From Corynebacterium lactis (GTDB taxonomy: Bacteria; Actinomycetota; Actinomycetes; Mycobacteriales; Mycobacteriaceae), in the NCBI RefSeq assembly GCF_900519355.1, contig NZ_ULHE01000007.1:1-64000 (forward strand): a stretch of DNA of 64,000 nt. The letters run 5' to 3'. The position numbers were made by a program, and so were the translations under genes. Under the pieces are notes generated by a model. It searched no databases, was not told the origin of the DNA, and was given only the letters and a program-made list of their open reading frames with translations. Of the stretch, positions 29,528-37,319 are shown piece after piece; the first letter of the stretch is position 1, and every line of letters begins with the position of its first letter.

Positions 29528-29593
29528 CGGGCGCGGTAAAGTGTGAGGGAACACAAGGGTACCCAAAGAAAGTTCAAGGAAGAGGGGTTGACC

Positions 29594-30468
29594 GTGGCTG
29601 GTGAAGGATTGTTCGAGGCCGACCGAGTTGAGCTCGGCCTGACCGGGCGTCCGGTGCGCGAACTGCCAGTCCCGGAGCCGCTGTCGACCCACGGCCCGGC
29701 CGTCATCCTGGCGATGTGTAACCAGAAGGGTGGCGTCGGCAAGACCACGTCGACGATTAACCTGGGCGCGGCGCTGGCGGAGTTCGGCCGTAAAGTCCTG
29801 TTGGTTGACTTGGATCCGCAGGGCGCACTGTCGGCGGGCCTCGGCGTCCCGCACGAGGAGCTGGACCTCACCGTCTACAACCTGATTGTCGACGACACCA
29901 CCGACGTCCGCGACGCCATCCACCGCACCTCCGTCGACGGCTCGACCTGGTGCCGGCCAACATTGACCTGTCGGCCGCCGAGATCCAGCTGGTCAATGAA
30001 GTCGGCCGCGAGCAGGCGCTCGGCCGCGCGCTGCGCCCCGTGATGAACGACTACGACTTCATCATCATCGACTGCCAGCCCTCGCTTGGCCTGCTGACCG
30101 TCAACGCGCTGACGATTGCACAGGGCGTCATCATCCCGATGGTTGCCGAGTACTTCTCGTTGCGCGGCCTCGCGCTGCTGACCGATACGGTCTCCAAGGT
30201 CCGGGACCGCCTGAACTTCAACCTCGAGGTCAGCGGCATCCTGGTCACCATGTTCGACCGCCGCACCCGCCACGCCAAGGAGGTCATGGAACGCCTGATC
30301 GAGGTCTTCGGCGACCAGGTCTTCGACACCGTCATCACCCGCACCGTCCGCTTCCCGGAGACCTCCGTCGCCGGCGAGCCGATCACTCAGTGGGCCCCGA
30401 CCTCGCCCGCCGCCGCGCAGTACCGCAACCTCGCCCGCGAGGTCATCGAGCGCAAGGGCCGCAAGTAG
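29594..30468 (+). CDS. parA: Chromosome-partitioning ATPase ParA/Soj (Rv1708 type), frameshifted as read
   Basis: This ParA-family ATPase sits between xerD and scpA as Rv1708 does in mycobacteria. Walker A is NQKGGVGKTTSTINLGAAL, followed by VDLDPQGALSAGLGV, and Walker B is YDFIIIDCQPSLGLLTVNAL. The frame breaks at about 29939 (GACGGCTCGACC). Adding one C (GACGGCCTCGACC) gives the canonical SVDGLDLVPANIDLSAAEIQLV and one frame of about 291 residues. The GTG at 29594 is chosen because GGAAGAGGGG precedes it. It is distinct from the ori-proximal ParAB pair; a role with ScpAB in segregation is inferred from context. Confidence 0.85.
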
Positions 30469-30471
30469 CTG

Positions 30472-31389
30472 GTGGACCCGGATAGTGGCTTGCCGACGGC
30501 CACGTCGTCGGCCCCGCCCGGCGCGGGTGAGGTAGAAACGGCGGAGGGCGCGTCGGCAAGCGGAGCTGGTGCTGGTGGTGCTGATGGGGTCGGTGTGCAG
30601 GAGGAGATCACCGGCTTCCGCGTGGCGCTGGCGAACTTCAGCGGGCCCTTCGACCTGCTGCTGCAGCTGATTAGCAGCAAAAAGATGGACGTCACCGAGG
30701 TCGCGCTCGCGGCGGTGACGGACGAGTTCATTTCCTATACGCGCAGCCTGGATGCGGTGCATGACCTAGACGAGATCACCGAGTTCCTGGTAGTTGCGGC
30801 GACGCTGCTGGACCTGAAGACGGCTCGACTGCTGCCGCGCGGCGACGTCGACGACGAGGAGGACCTGGCGCTGCTGGAGGCCCGCGACCTGCTGTTCGCG
30901 CGGCTGCTGCAGTACCAGGCCTACGGAAAGGTCGCGGACCAGTTCGCGGAGTGGCAGAAGACGGCGCCGCGGCGCTACCCACGCGCGGTGGGGCCGGACA
31001 AGCAGTTCGAGGAGTTGCTGCCGCCGGTGCGGCTGGGGATGAGCCCGGCGGAGTTCGCGGAGTTCGCGGCCGTGGTGATGCGCCCGAAGCCGCCGGAGCA
31101 GGTCGGCGTCGGCCACATTCACGGCGTGGCGGTGTCCGTGCCGGAGCAGGCGGGCAAGATTCTGGACTCGCTGCGGCTCGCGGGCGAGGGCACTTGGCTG
31201 ACTTTTACGCAGCTGACCAGCGAATGCCGGGTGTCGATGGAGGTCGTGGGGCGCTTCTTGGCCCTTCTGGAGCTCTACCGCGCCAAGGCCATCGACGCCG
31301 AGCAGGAAGAGGCGCTGGAGGAGATTCGGGTGGCCTGGACAGGCCTGGATGTCGATCCTGCCGTGGTGGCCGCGGCGAACTGGGAGTAA
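30472..31389 (+). CDS. scpA: Segregation and condensation protein A
   Basis: ScpA is the kleisin that bridges the two heads of SMC. The 305-residue protein begins with about 45 residues of Gly/Ala/Ser-rich disorder and then the family start FRVALANFSGPFDLLLQLISSKKMDVTEVALAAVTDEFI. The middle is acidic and helical (DVDDEEDLALLEARDLLFARLLQYQAYGKVA). The C-terminal winged helix ends near LLELYRAKAIDAEQEEALEEIRVAW. The GTG start is 3 bases after parA. Two GTCGGCAAGC copies of opposite orientation lie in the disordered N-terminal part (30488 and 30552). Confidence 0.93.
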   Translation: MDPDSGLPTATSSAPPGAGEVETAEGASASGAGAGGADGVGVQEEITGFRVALANFSGPFDLLLQLISSKKMDVTEVALAAVTDEFISYTRSLDAVHDLDEITEFLVVAATLLDLKTARLLPRGDVDDEEDLALLEARDLLFARLLQYQAYGKVADQFAEWQKTAPRRYPRAVGPDKQFEELLPPVRLGMSPAEFAEFAAVVMRPKPPEQVGVGHIHGVAVSVPEQAGKILDSLRLAGEGTWLTFTQLTSECRVSMEVVGRFLALLELYRAKAIDAEQEEALEEIRVAWTGLDVDPAVVAAANWE

Positions 31390-31460
31390 TTGGGGGCTGG
31401 CTGGGCCTGAGGTCTGGCTGGGCCTGGGGCCTGGCTGGGGCTGGGCCTTCCGCCCAATTC

Positions 31461-31536
31461 TCGACTTCATGACACGCTACCGACGTTGTGACATCGTACG
31501 CCGTGGCATAACGTCGGCTGCCTGACATAACGTCGG
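31461..31536. repeat. 76-bp dyad-symmetric four-unit element, copy 1
   Basis: The scpA-scpB gap carries four 14-bp units related to CCGACGTTRTGNCA. Direct units start at 31461 (TCGACTTCATGACA, degenerate) and 31480 (CCGACGTTGTGACA); inverted units start at 31504 (TGGCATAACGTCGG) and 31523 (TGACATAACGTCGG). Starts are spaced 19, 24 and 19 bases. The same plan recurs at 40967-41042. The element ends 23 bases before the scpB ATG. Confidence 0.75.
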
Positions 31537-31559
31537 TGGCGGTACGTAATCTTGCCTAC

Positions 31560-32207
31560 ATGAGCGAAAACGCGAACCCCAGCGCGCCTGATTCGGATGA
31601 CACCGACCCCGGCGCGAATCCCAGCGCTACCGGCCCCGTAACCCAAAACCCAATTGCACAGAGTCCCATCGATCCGCTGCGCGCGGGCGTCGAGTCGATC
31701 CTGCTGGTCGTGGACACTCCGGTTGCAGCTGAGGACATGGCCCGCGCGTTAGATGTTTCGGTGTCGGACGTGCGCGATGTCCTCCGTGAGCTGGAGCACG
31801 AACTGCGCGCTCGTCGCAGCGGCATCGAGCTGCGGGAGACCGGCGAGGGCTGGCGCTTCTACACTTCGCCCGCCCATGCGAGCGCCGTGGAGCGCTTCCT
31901 GCTGGACGGGTCGCAGTCGAAGCTCTCTCGTGCGGCGATGGAGACCCTGGCCGTCGTCGCCTACCGTCAGCCGGCGACGCGCGCGCAGGTCTCGGGAGTG
32001 CGAGGTGTCAACGTCGACGGCGTGATGCGCACGCTGGTCGCGCGCGGGCTGATCGCCGAGTCGGGGGAGGACCCGGCCACCGGCGCGCACCTGTATGTGA
32101 CGACCTCGCTGTTCCTGGAGCTGCTGGGCATCGACTCGCTGGAGCAGCTCCCGGACCTCGCACCGCTGCTGCCGGAGGTCGACCTTATCGACGAGCCGCT
32201 CGGTTAA
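31560..32207 (+). CDS. scpB: Segregation and condensation protein B
   Basis: ScpB binds the middle of ScpA in the SMC condensin. The 215-residue protein has an acidic, Pro/Asp-rich N-terminus of 40 residues, then tandem winged helices: VESILLVVDTPVAAEDMARAL and SRAAMETLAVVAYRQPATRAQVSGVRGVNVDGVMRTLVARGL, the latter being the most conserved ScpB segment. The ATG at 31560 follows the 76-bp repeat. The stop overlaps by 4 bases the stop of the convergent POT transporter gene. Confidence 0.93.
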   Translation: MSENANPSAPDSDDTDPGANPSATGPVTQNPIAQSPIDPLRAGVESILLVVDTPVAAEDMARALDVSVSDVRDVLRELEHELRARRSGIELRETGEGWRFYTSPAHASAVERFLLDGSQSKLSRAAMETLAVVAYRQPATRAQVSGVRGVNVDGVMRTLVARGLIAESGEDPATGAHLYVTTSLFLELLGIDSLEQLPDLAPLLPEVDLIDEPLG

Positions 32208-33742
32208 CGGGCCACCCGGTTAATCCACGGCAGGAATACCGCGGCCACGGCTGCGGCGCCGACGGCGAGGGCTCCCATGGTCAGAAAGTAGGAATGCTCG
32301 CTGGTCGAGGAAGCCGGGTCGTAGCTGGTGGACATCACGCCGGCCAGCGCCGTGCCGATGGCCATAGTCATGAAGAACAGCGCCGAGAAGCGCGTGGTGT
32401 ACTTCGCGGGCGCCAGCGCCGTGGCGGTCGACATGCCCACCGGGCCGACGTGCAGCTCGCCCAGCGTAATCACGCCGTAGGCGAGCACCAACGCCGCGAT
32501 CGGCACGGCGCCCGCGGGCGTCGACGTGTGTAGCAGCAGCGTCCATGCGCCGAGACCCGCGACCGCCGCGCCGAGGACAGTCTGCGTCGGGGCGGCCGGA
32601 GCGCGCAAGCCCCTCGCACCCACAGCACCCAACTTGGTACGCAGCATCGCCAGCGGCACCGACAGCAGCAGGATAAACACCGGGTTTAGCGACTGCGCCC
32701 AGGCGGCGGGCACCTCGAAGTCGCCGATCATCCGGTCGACGCGCACGTCCGCGTAGACGGCCAGCGCGCCGAAGGTCTGGTTCAAGATCGCCCAGAACGC
32801 CACCGAGACGACGAACAGCGGCACAAAGGCCAGGACGCGGGCGCGCTCGTCGCGGCCGAGGTCCCGGTCGGCAAGCATCTGGGCGAACATGCCGAGCGTC
32901 GCCGCAACGGTCAGCGCCAGCATGACGGTCGCCAGGTGCTCCAGCGCCAATACACCGGAAACCGCAGCCGCCACCAGAACCGCAACCAAAACAGCCACGC
33001 AACCCGCGACGACGCCGATGTGGCGCCTGGGCGCCGCGACAGTGGGCTGCTCGACAAGGGGGCGGATGCTTCGGGACCAGCCGTCGGAAAGCCTGCGACG
33101 GTGCAGGTAGTAGTGGGCGAGTCCGGCGATCATGAGCACGGCGGCGGCGCCGAAGCCGATGTGGTAGCCGAGGCGGTCGGCCAGCCAGCCGGTCAGCAGC
33201 GGCCCGGCCAGCGCGCCGACGTTAATGCCCAGGTAGAACAGTTGGAAGTCGGAGTCGCGGCGGCGGTCGTCGGGTTCGCGCACGTGCCCGAGCATGGTCA
33301 GCGCCGAGGTCTTCAGCGCTCCCGATCCGACCGCGACCAGCACGAGACCCGCGGCGACACCAGGCGCGCCGGGCACGAGCGACAGGCACAGATGGCCCGC
33401 GACCAGCACCCACGCCCCGGCGAGCAGCGTGCGCTCGGCGCCGAAGACGCGGTCGCCGATCCAGCCGCCCGCGATGGTGGAGAGGTACACGAGGCTGCCG
33501 TACGCGCCCATCAGCGCGGTGGCGGTGGAGGTCGCCAGCCCGAGGCCGCCGCCGGTCGCGGTGTCGTAGAGGTAGTAGGCCATGATGGCCTGCATGCCGT
33601 AGTAGCTAAACCGCTCCCACGTCTCCACGCCGACGAGCGCGGGGATGGCCACCCGCGGGTTCTGGGGCGCGGTGCCTTGTGCTTCACGACGGCCACCGTT
33701 ACCCGCACCAACCTCAAGCGAACACTGTTCAAGTTTTTGCAT
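32204..33742 (-). CDS. POT/PTR2 family proton-dependent oligopeptide transporter
   Basis: This major-facilitator protein of up to 512 residues has the POT signatures: ETWERFSYYGMQAIMAYYL (the ExxERFxYY motif) in helix 1, GAYGSLVYLSTIAGGWIGDR, and FYLGINVGALAGPLLTGWLAD. It should import di- or tripeptides or related compounds with protons. The ATG at 33742 places a BioQ-like palindrome (33720-33730) inside codons 5-8. A GTG at 33652 would leave that site upstream but gives a very short N-terminus, so the start is uncertain. It runs divergently from bioA and convergently with scpB. Confidence 0.85.
   Translation of the reverse strand: MQKLEQCSLEVGAGNGGRREAQGTAPQNPRVAIPALVGVETWERFSYYGMQAIMAYYLYDTATGGGLGLATSTATALMGAYGSLVYLSTIAGGWIGDRVFGAERTLLAGAWVLVAGHLCLSLVPGAPGVAAGLVLVAVGSGALKTSALTMLGHVREPDDRRRDSDFQLFYLGINVGALAGPLLTGWLADRLGYHIGFGAAAVLMIAGLAHYYLHRRRLSDGWSRSIRPLVEQPTVAAPRRHIGVVAGCVAVLVAVLVAAAVSGVLALEHLATVMLALTVAATLGMFAQMLADRDLGRDERARVLAFVPLFVVSVAFWAILNQTFGALAVYADVRVDRMIGDFEVPAAWAQSLNPVFILLLSVPLAMLRTKLGAVGARGLRAPAAPTQTVLGAAVAGLGAWTLLLHTSTPAGAVPIAALVLAYGVITLGELHVGPVGMSTATALAPAKYTTRFSALFFMTMAIGTALAGVMSTSYDPASSTSEHSYFLTMGALAVGAAAVAAVFLPWINRVAR
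33720..33730. promoter_or_regulatory. BioQ-like operator 1, at the POT transporter start
   Basis: GAACACTGTTC is a GAAC-N3-GTTC palindrome, within CGAACACTGTTCAAG. Its flanks match the site in front of bioA (CGAACGGTGTTCAAG) at 13 of 15 positions. It lies at about +10 of the POT gene if a start next to the ATG is used. Confidence 0.5.
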
Positions 33743-33810
33743 GTGTACTAGAAAAGCAAGTGTTGGGCCCGTAGGGAAACCGGCGGCGTTTTCGGTGGAA
33801 AAATTACCCC

Positions 33811-33823
33811 TGAACGGTGTTCA
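33811..33823. promoter_or_regulatory. BioQ-like operator 2, mid-gap
   Basis: TGAACGGTGTTCA is the same GAAC-N3-GTTC palindrome. CCCC and GGGG flanks lengthen it to 9-bp arms around a 3-base centre (33807-33827). It lies midway between the POT and bioA genes and could also act as a hairpin. Confidence 0.5.
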
Positions 33824-33869
33824 GGGGCGTTGGTGTGGGTAGTGTTACCTCCAAAACGGGGCCACGCCG

Positions 33870-33884
33870 CGAACGGTGTTCAAG
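33870..33884. promoter_or_regulatory. BioQ-like operator 3, at the bioA promoter
   Basis: CGAACGGTGTTCAAG contains GAAC-N3-GTTC. It overlaps a plausible -35 (TTCAAG, 33879-33884), which is 16 bases from a -10-like GATAAC (33901-33906). Corynebacterial BioQ binds a TGAAC-N3-GTTAC-type palindrome, so biotin-linked repression of bioA is likely. Confidence 0.6.
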
Positions 33885-33916
33885 TTATTGCCTGACGTGC
33901 GATAACGTGGGAACCT

Positions 33917-35215
33917 GTGAATCGCCCCGCCTCCACAGCCCAGCTCGCCCACTTCGACGCCCAGCACATCTGGCACCCCTACGGTCCCATCCCGGCGCCG
34001 GTCGAGCCGCAACTGGTGGAGTCGGCAAGCGGCGTCTACCTGCACCTGGCCGACGGCCGCGACCTCATCGACGGCATGAGCTCCTGGTGGGCCGCCTGCC
34101 ACGGCCACAGCCACCCGAAGCTGGTCGAGGCCGCCACAGCCCAGGCAAACACCATGTCGCACGTGATGTTCGGCGGCCTGACGCACCGCCCGGCGATCGA
34201 ACTCGCGCACAAACTCCTTCGCCTGGCGCCTGGATTCGACGCGGTGTTCTACTCGGACTCTGGCTCCGTTTCGGTGGAGGTCGCCATCAAGATGGCCATC
34301 CAGTACAGCCAGGCCATCGGCCACCCAGAGCGCACCCGCCTGGCCACCTGGCGAGGCGGCTACCACGGCGACACCCGCGCCCCCATGAGCGTCTGCGACC
34401 CCGAGGGCGGCATGCACGCCATGTGGGCGGGGCAGTGGACCCCGCAGGTCTTCGCCGACGTCCCGCCCGCCCGCGGCGCCTCCGAGCAGGCCCGCGCCGA
34501 CTACCTCGCCCACTTCGATTCGCTTATCGACGACTCCGTCGCCGGCGTCATCGTCGAGCCCGTCGTCCAGGGTGCCGGTGGCATGCGCTTCCATGACCAC
34601 GAGCTGCTGGTGGGACTCCGCGAGCTCTGCGACCGCCGCGGAATCCTCCTGATTGCCGATGAAATCGCGACCGGCTTCGGCCGTGCGGGTGACCTCTTTA
34701 CGACGCAGGCCGCCGGTATCGTCCCGGACATCATGTGCGTCGGCAAGGCCCTGACCGGCGGCTTCATGAGCTTCGCCGCGACGCTGGCCACCGCGGAGGT
34801 GGCGCGTGCAATCTCGTCCGGGCCGGGCGGCGGGCTGATGCACGGCCCGACCTTCATGGGCAACCCGCTGGCCTGTGCGGTGGCGTCGGCGCAGCTGGAT
34901 CTGATCGCGGAGGGGCAGTGGCGCAGCGATGTGCCCCGCATCGAGGCGCGCCTGGCCGAGGGGCTGGCACCGCTGGCTAACAGTAGCGCGGTGGCCGATG
35001 TCCGCGTTCTCGGGGCCATCGGCGTCGTGGAGATGGCCCGGCCCGTGGACATGGCCGTGGCGACCGCGGCCGCGGTCGACGCCGGGGTGTGGCTGCGCCC
35101 CTTCGGCAAGCTGGTCTACACCATGCCGCCGTACATCTGCACCGACGACGAGGTCGACCGGATCTGCGCGGCCATCGCCGCAATTGTGCGTGCTGAGGAA
35201 ACTCGCGGCGCCTGA
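33917..35215 (+). CDS. bioA: Adenosylmethionine-8-amino-7-oxononanoate aminotransferase
   Basis: BioA makes diaminopelargonic acid, the third-last step to biotin. The 432-residue PLP enzyme has HIWHPYGPIP near the start, DGMSSWWAACHGHSHPKLVEA, the cofactor loop YHGDTRAPMSVCDP, and the PLP lysine Lys277 in CVGKALTGGFMS. The GTG start is about 10 bases after a -10-like hexamer, so translation may be leaderless. bioD follows after 51 bases with its own strong ribosome site. No bioB or bioF is present here. Confidence 0.95.
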   Translation: MNRPASTAQLAHFDAQHIWHPYGPIPAPVEPQLVESASGVYLHLADGRDLIDGMSSWWAACHGHSHPKLVEAATAQANTMSHVMFGGLTHRPAIELAHKLLRLAPGFDAVFYSDSGSVSVEVAIKMAIQYSQAIGHPERTRLATWRGGYHGDTRAPMSVCDPEGGMHAMWAGQWTPQVFADVPPARGASEQARADYLAHFDSLIDDSVAGVIVEPVVQGAGGMRFHDHELLVGLRELCDRRGILLIADEIATGFGRAGDLFTTQAAGIVPDIMCVGKALTGGFMSFAATLATAEVARAISSGPGGGLMHGPTFMGNPLACAVASAQLDLIAEGQWRSDVPRIEARLAEGLAPLANSSAVADVRVLGAIGVVEMARPVDMAVATAAAVDAGVWLRPFGKLVYTMPPYICTDDEVDRICAAIAAIVRAEETRGA

Positions 35216-35266
35216 CCTGCACGGCCAATTACATCCACCCAGAAACTAAAAGGAGAATAACCACCC

Positions 35267-35974
35267 ATGTCCGTAGTCCTCGTCACCGGAACCGGCACCG
35301 ACATCGGCAAGACGATTTCCACGGCGGCCCTCGCCGCGTATTTGAGCAAGGCCGGTAGGGAGGTGCACGTCGTCAAGCCGATTCAGACGGGCTTTCCCGG
35401 GCCCAGCGGCGGTGACCTGGACACGGTGGCGGAGCTGACGGGGATGGGGAATCTGCACGGCTTCGAGCGCTACCCCGAGCCGATGGCCCCGGTGGCGGCG
35501 GCGCACCGCGCGGGGATGGCGTTGCCGAGTGTCGAGGAGATCGCGGAGAAGATCCGGCGTATCGATGAGGCCGGCGCCGACGCTTCGGGGAACAACAACC
35601 GCGTCGTGCTGGTCGAGGGGGCCGGCGGGCTGCTGGTGCGGCTCGGCGAGGACTGGGCGATGCCGGAGCTCGCGGCGCACCTGCCGGGCCATCAGATGGT
35701 GGTCGTGACCAGGCTGGATCTCGGCTGCCTGAACGAGGCGGAGCTGACCGTGGAGGTCGCCCGCGGGCGCGGCGTGAACGTCACTGGTTTGATCGGCGGT
35801 TCTCTGCCGGAGGATCGCGACCCGATCATCGAGACGAACCTTGAGGAGCTGCCGCGCGTCACGGGGCTGCCGCTGCTCGGATCGGTGGCGGCGGGCGCCG
35901 GGAAGCTTCCGCGTGAGGAGTTCCTCGCGGCGGTGCCCTCCTGGTTCGACGCGAGCGCCGAATCGCTGTTCTAG
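35267..35974 (+). CDS. bioD: Dethiobiotin synthetase
   Basis: BioD closes the ureido ring of dethiobiotin using ATP and CO2. The 235-residue P-loop protein has Walker A-like TGTGTDIGKTISTAALAAYL (residues 6-25), KPIQTGFPGP, and the VLVEGAGGLLVRLGEDW segment. AAAAGGAGAA at about 35248-35257 is a strong ribosome site. It forms a two-gene unit with bioA. Confidence 0.94.
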   Translation: MSVVLVTGTGTDIGKTISTAALAAYLSKAGREVHVVKPIQTGFPGPSGGDLDTVAELTGMGNLHGFERYPEPMAPVAAAHRAGMALPSVEEIAEKIRRIDEAGADASGNNNRVVLVEGAGGLLVRLGEDWAMPELAAHLPGHQMVVVTRLDLGCLNEAELTVEVARGRGVNVTGLIGGSLPEDRDPIIETNLEELPRVTGLPLLGSVAAGAGKLPREEFLAAVPSWFDASAESLF

Positions 35975-36107
35975 CGGGGCTTATGCTAGAGTGGCACCTC
36001 GACAAGGCGCGAGGCTTTCTCTACACATCTTTTGATACCTGCTCCAATCGGCTGCACGCTGTGCGTCCCGGCATCTAGACCGGTATGCGCGGGCGGCCCA
36101 CGGGGGA

Positions 36108-36137
36108 GAGTGAAAGCGTCGCGGGCGCTTGCCACTC
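36108..36137 (+). other. Hairpin in the long rluB leader
   Basis: GAGTG (36108-36112) pairs with CACTC (36133-36137) and AAGCG (36114-36118) with CGCTT (36126-36130). The 271-base gap between bioD and rluB has no ORF with good support. It opens with a -10-like TATGCT soon after bioD, so a structured 5' leader of rluB is possible. I cannot assign it to a known RNA class. Confidence 0.35.
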
Positions 36138-36245
36138 CGCCAGGATTAGGCACACCTTAAATCGGCACCATGCCGTTGGGTGATGCCCGGCCGGCGGAGG
36201 ATAACCAGGAAACACTCTCCAACGCTTGAAAAGGACGCAGTAACT

Positions 36246-37253
36246 GTGGCTAAACCCGCTCGCCGAGAAGGCACACCGGACCGCAACGCACGCCGGGGCA
36301 GCAAGGGCCAGAAGGCCAATCACTCGAACCCGCATCACTCGAATCACTCCACCAACGCTCAGCGCGTGCGCAACCGCCGCTCGGGCGGCGAAAACGTCGA
36401 GACCGTCAGCGTCCACGCCAAGGACGTCTACGTCTCCAACGCCCGCCCGGCGCGCCACCAGCACGTCGAGGGCGGCCGTCGGGGCCCCGGCAAGCACGGC
36501 CACGGCCACGACCAGGACGGCGAGGGCATGCGCCTGCAGAAGGTGCTCGCCCAGGCAGGTGTGGCCTCGCGCCGCATGGCCGAGAAGCTTATCGACGAGG
36601 GCCGCGTCGAGGTCGACGGCAAGATCGTTACCCGCCAGGGCGTGCGCGTCGACCCGAACACGGCGGTCATCCGCGTCGACGGCTCCCGCGTCATCGTCAA
36701 CGAGGACATGCAGTACTTCGTGCTGAACAAGCCCCGCGGCGTGCAGTCGACCATGCACGACGATATGGGTCGCCCCTGCGTCGGCGACATCATCGGCGAG
36801 AAGATCAGCTCCGGCCAGCGCCTCTTCCACGTCGGCCGCCTGGACGCCGCGACCGAGGGCCTGCTGCTGCTGACCAACGACGGCGAGCTGGCCAACCGCC
36901 TGATGCACCCCAGCTACGAGGTCACCAAGACCTACATGGCGACCGTCGTCGGCGAGGTCGACGCGAAGGTCATGCGCGAGCTGGAAAAGGGCATTGAGCT
37001 CGACGACGGCCTGGCCAAGGCCGACATGGCCCAGATCATCGACGTGTGGCAGGGCCGCTCCATCGTCCGCATCGAGCTGCACGAGGGCCGCAAGCACATC
37101 GTGCGCCGCATGCTCAAGGCCGCCGGATTCCCGGTCGAGCGCCTGGTGCGCACCAAGATTCACACCGTCCAGCTCGGTGAGCAGACCCCGGGCGCGCTGC
37201 GTGCGCTCAATCGCGCGGAGCTGACCTCCCTTTACAACGCGGTGGGGATGTAG
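36246..37253 (+). CDS. rluB: 23S rRNA pseudouridine synthase RluB family
   Basis: This enzyme isomerises a uridine in the 23S rRNA peptidyl-transferase region. Of about 335 residues, the first 95 are basic, His/Asn/Gly-rich and probably disordered (HSNPHHSNHSTNAQRVRNRR, GKHGHGHDQDGEG). The S4 domain follows (MRLQKVLAQAGVASRRMAEKLIDEGRVEVDG), then the RsuA/RluB catalytic domain with Asp in GRLDAATEGLLLLTNDGELANRL and KTYMATV. The GTG at 36246 has AAGGA 10 bases upstream. It directly precedes cmk-der, as in Rv1711-Rv1713. Confidence 0.92.
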   Translation: MAKPARREGTPDRNARRGSKGQKANHSNPHHSNHSTNAQRVRNRRSGGENVETVSVHAKDVYVSNARPARHQHVEGGRRGPGKHGHGHDQDGEGMRLQKVLAQAGVASRRMAEKLIDEGRVEVDGKIVTRQGVRVDPNTAVIRVDGSRVIVNEDMQYFVLNKPRGVQSTMHDDMGRPCVGDIIGEKISSGQRLFHVGRLDAATEGLLLLTNDGELANRLMHPSYEVTKTYMATVVGEVDAKVMRELEKGIELDDGLAKADMAQIIDVWQGRSIVRIELHEGRKHIVRRMLKAAGFPVERLVRTKIHTVQLGEQTPGALRALNRAELTSLYNAVGM

Positions 37254-37319
37254 ATGGCTAAATCGCACACTTCCCGCACCAACGGCCCCTCCCATGACAA
37301 CGACACCCAAGGAGCGCGC

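Noticed and set aside
31461-31536. The four-unit element as a CRISPR array
   Set aside because: The units are 14 bp, inverted in pairs, with 5-10 bp spacers and no cas genes.
36146-36160. TTAGGCACACCTTAA as a DtxR box upstream of rluB
   Set aside because: The half-sites are too close together for the 19-bp DtxR geometry.
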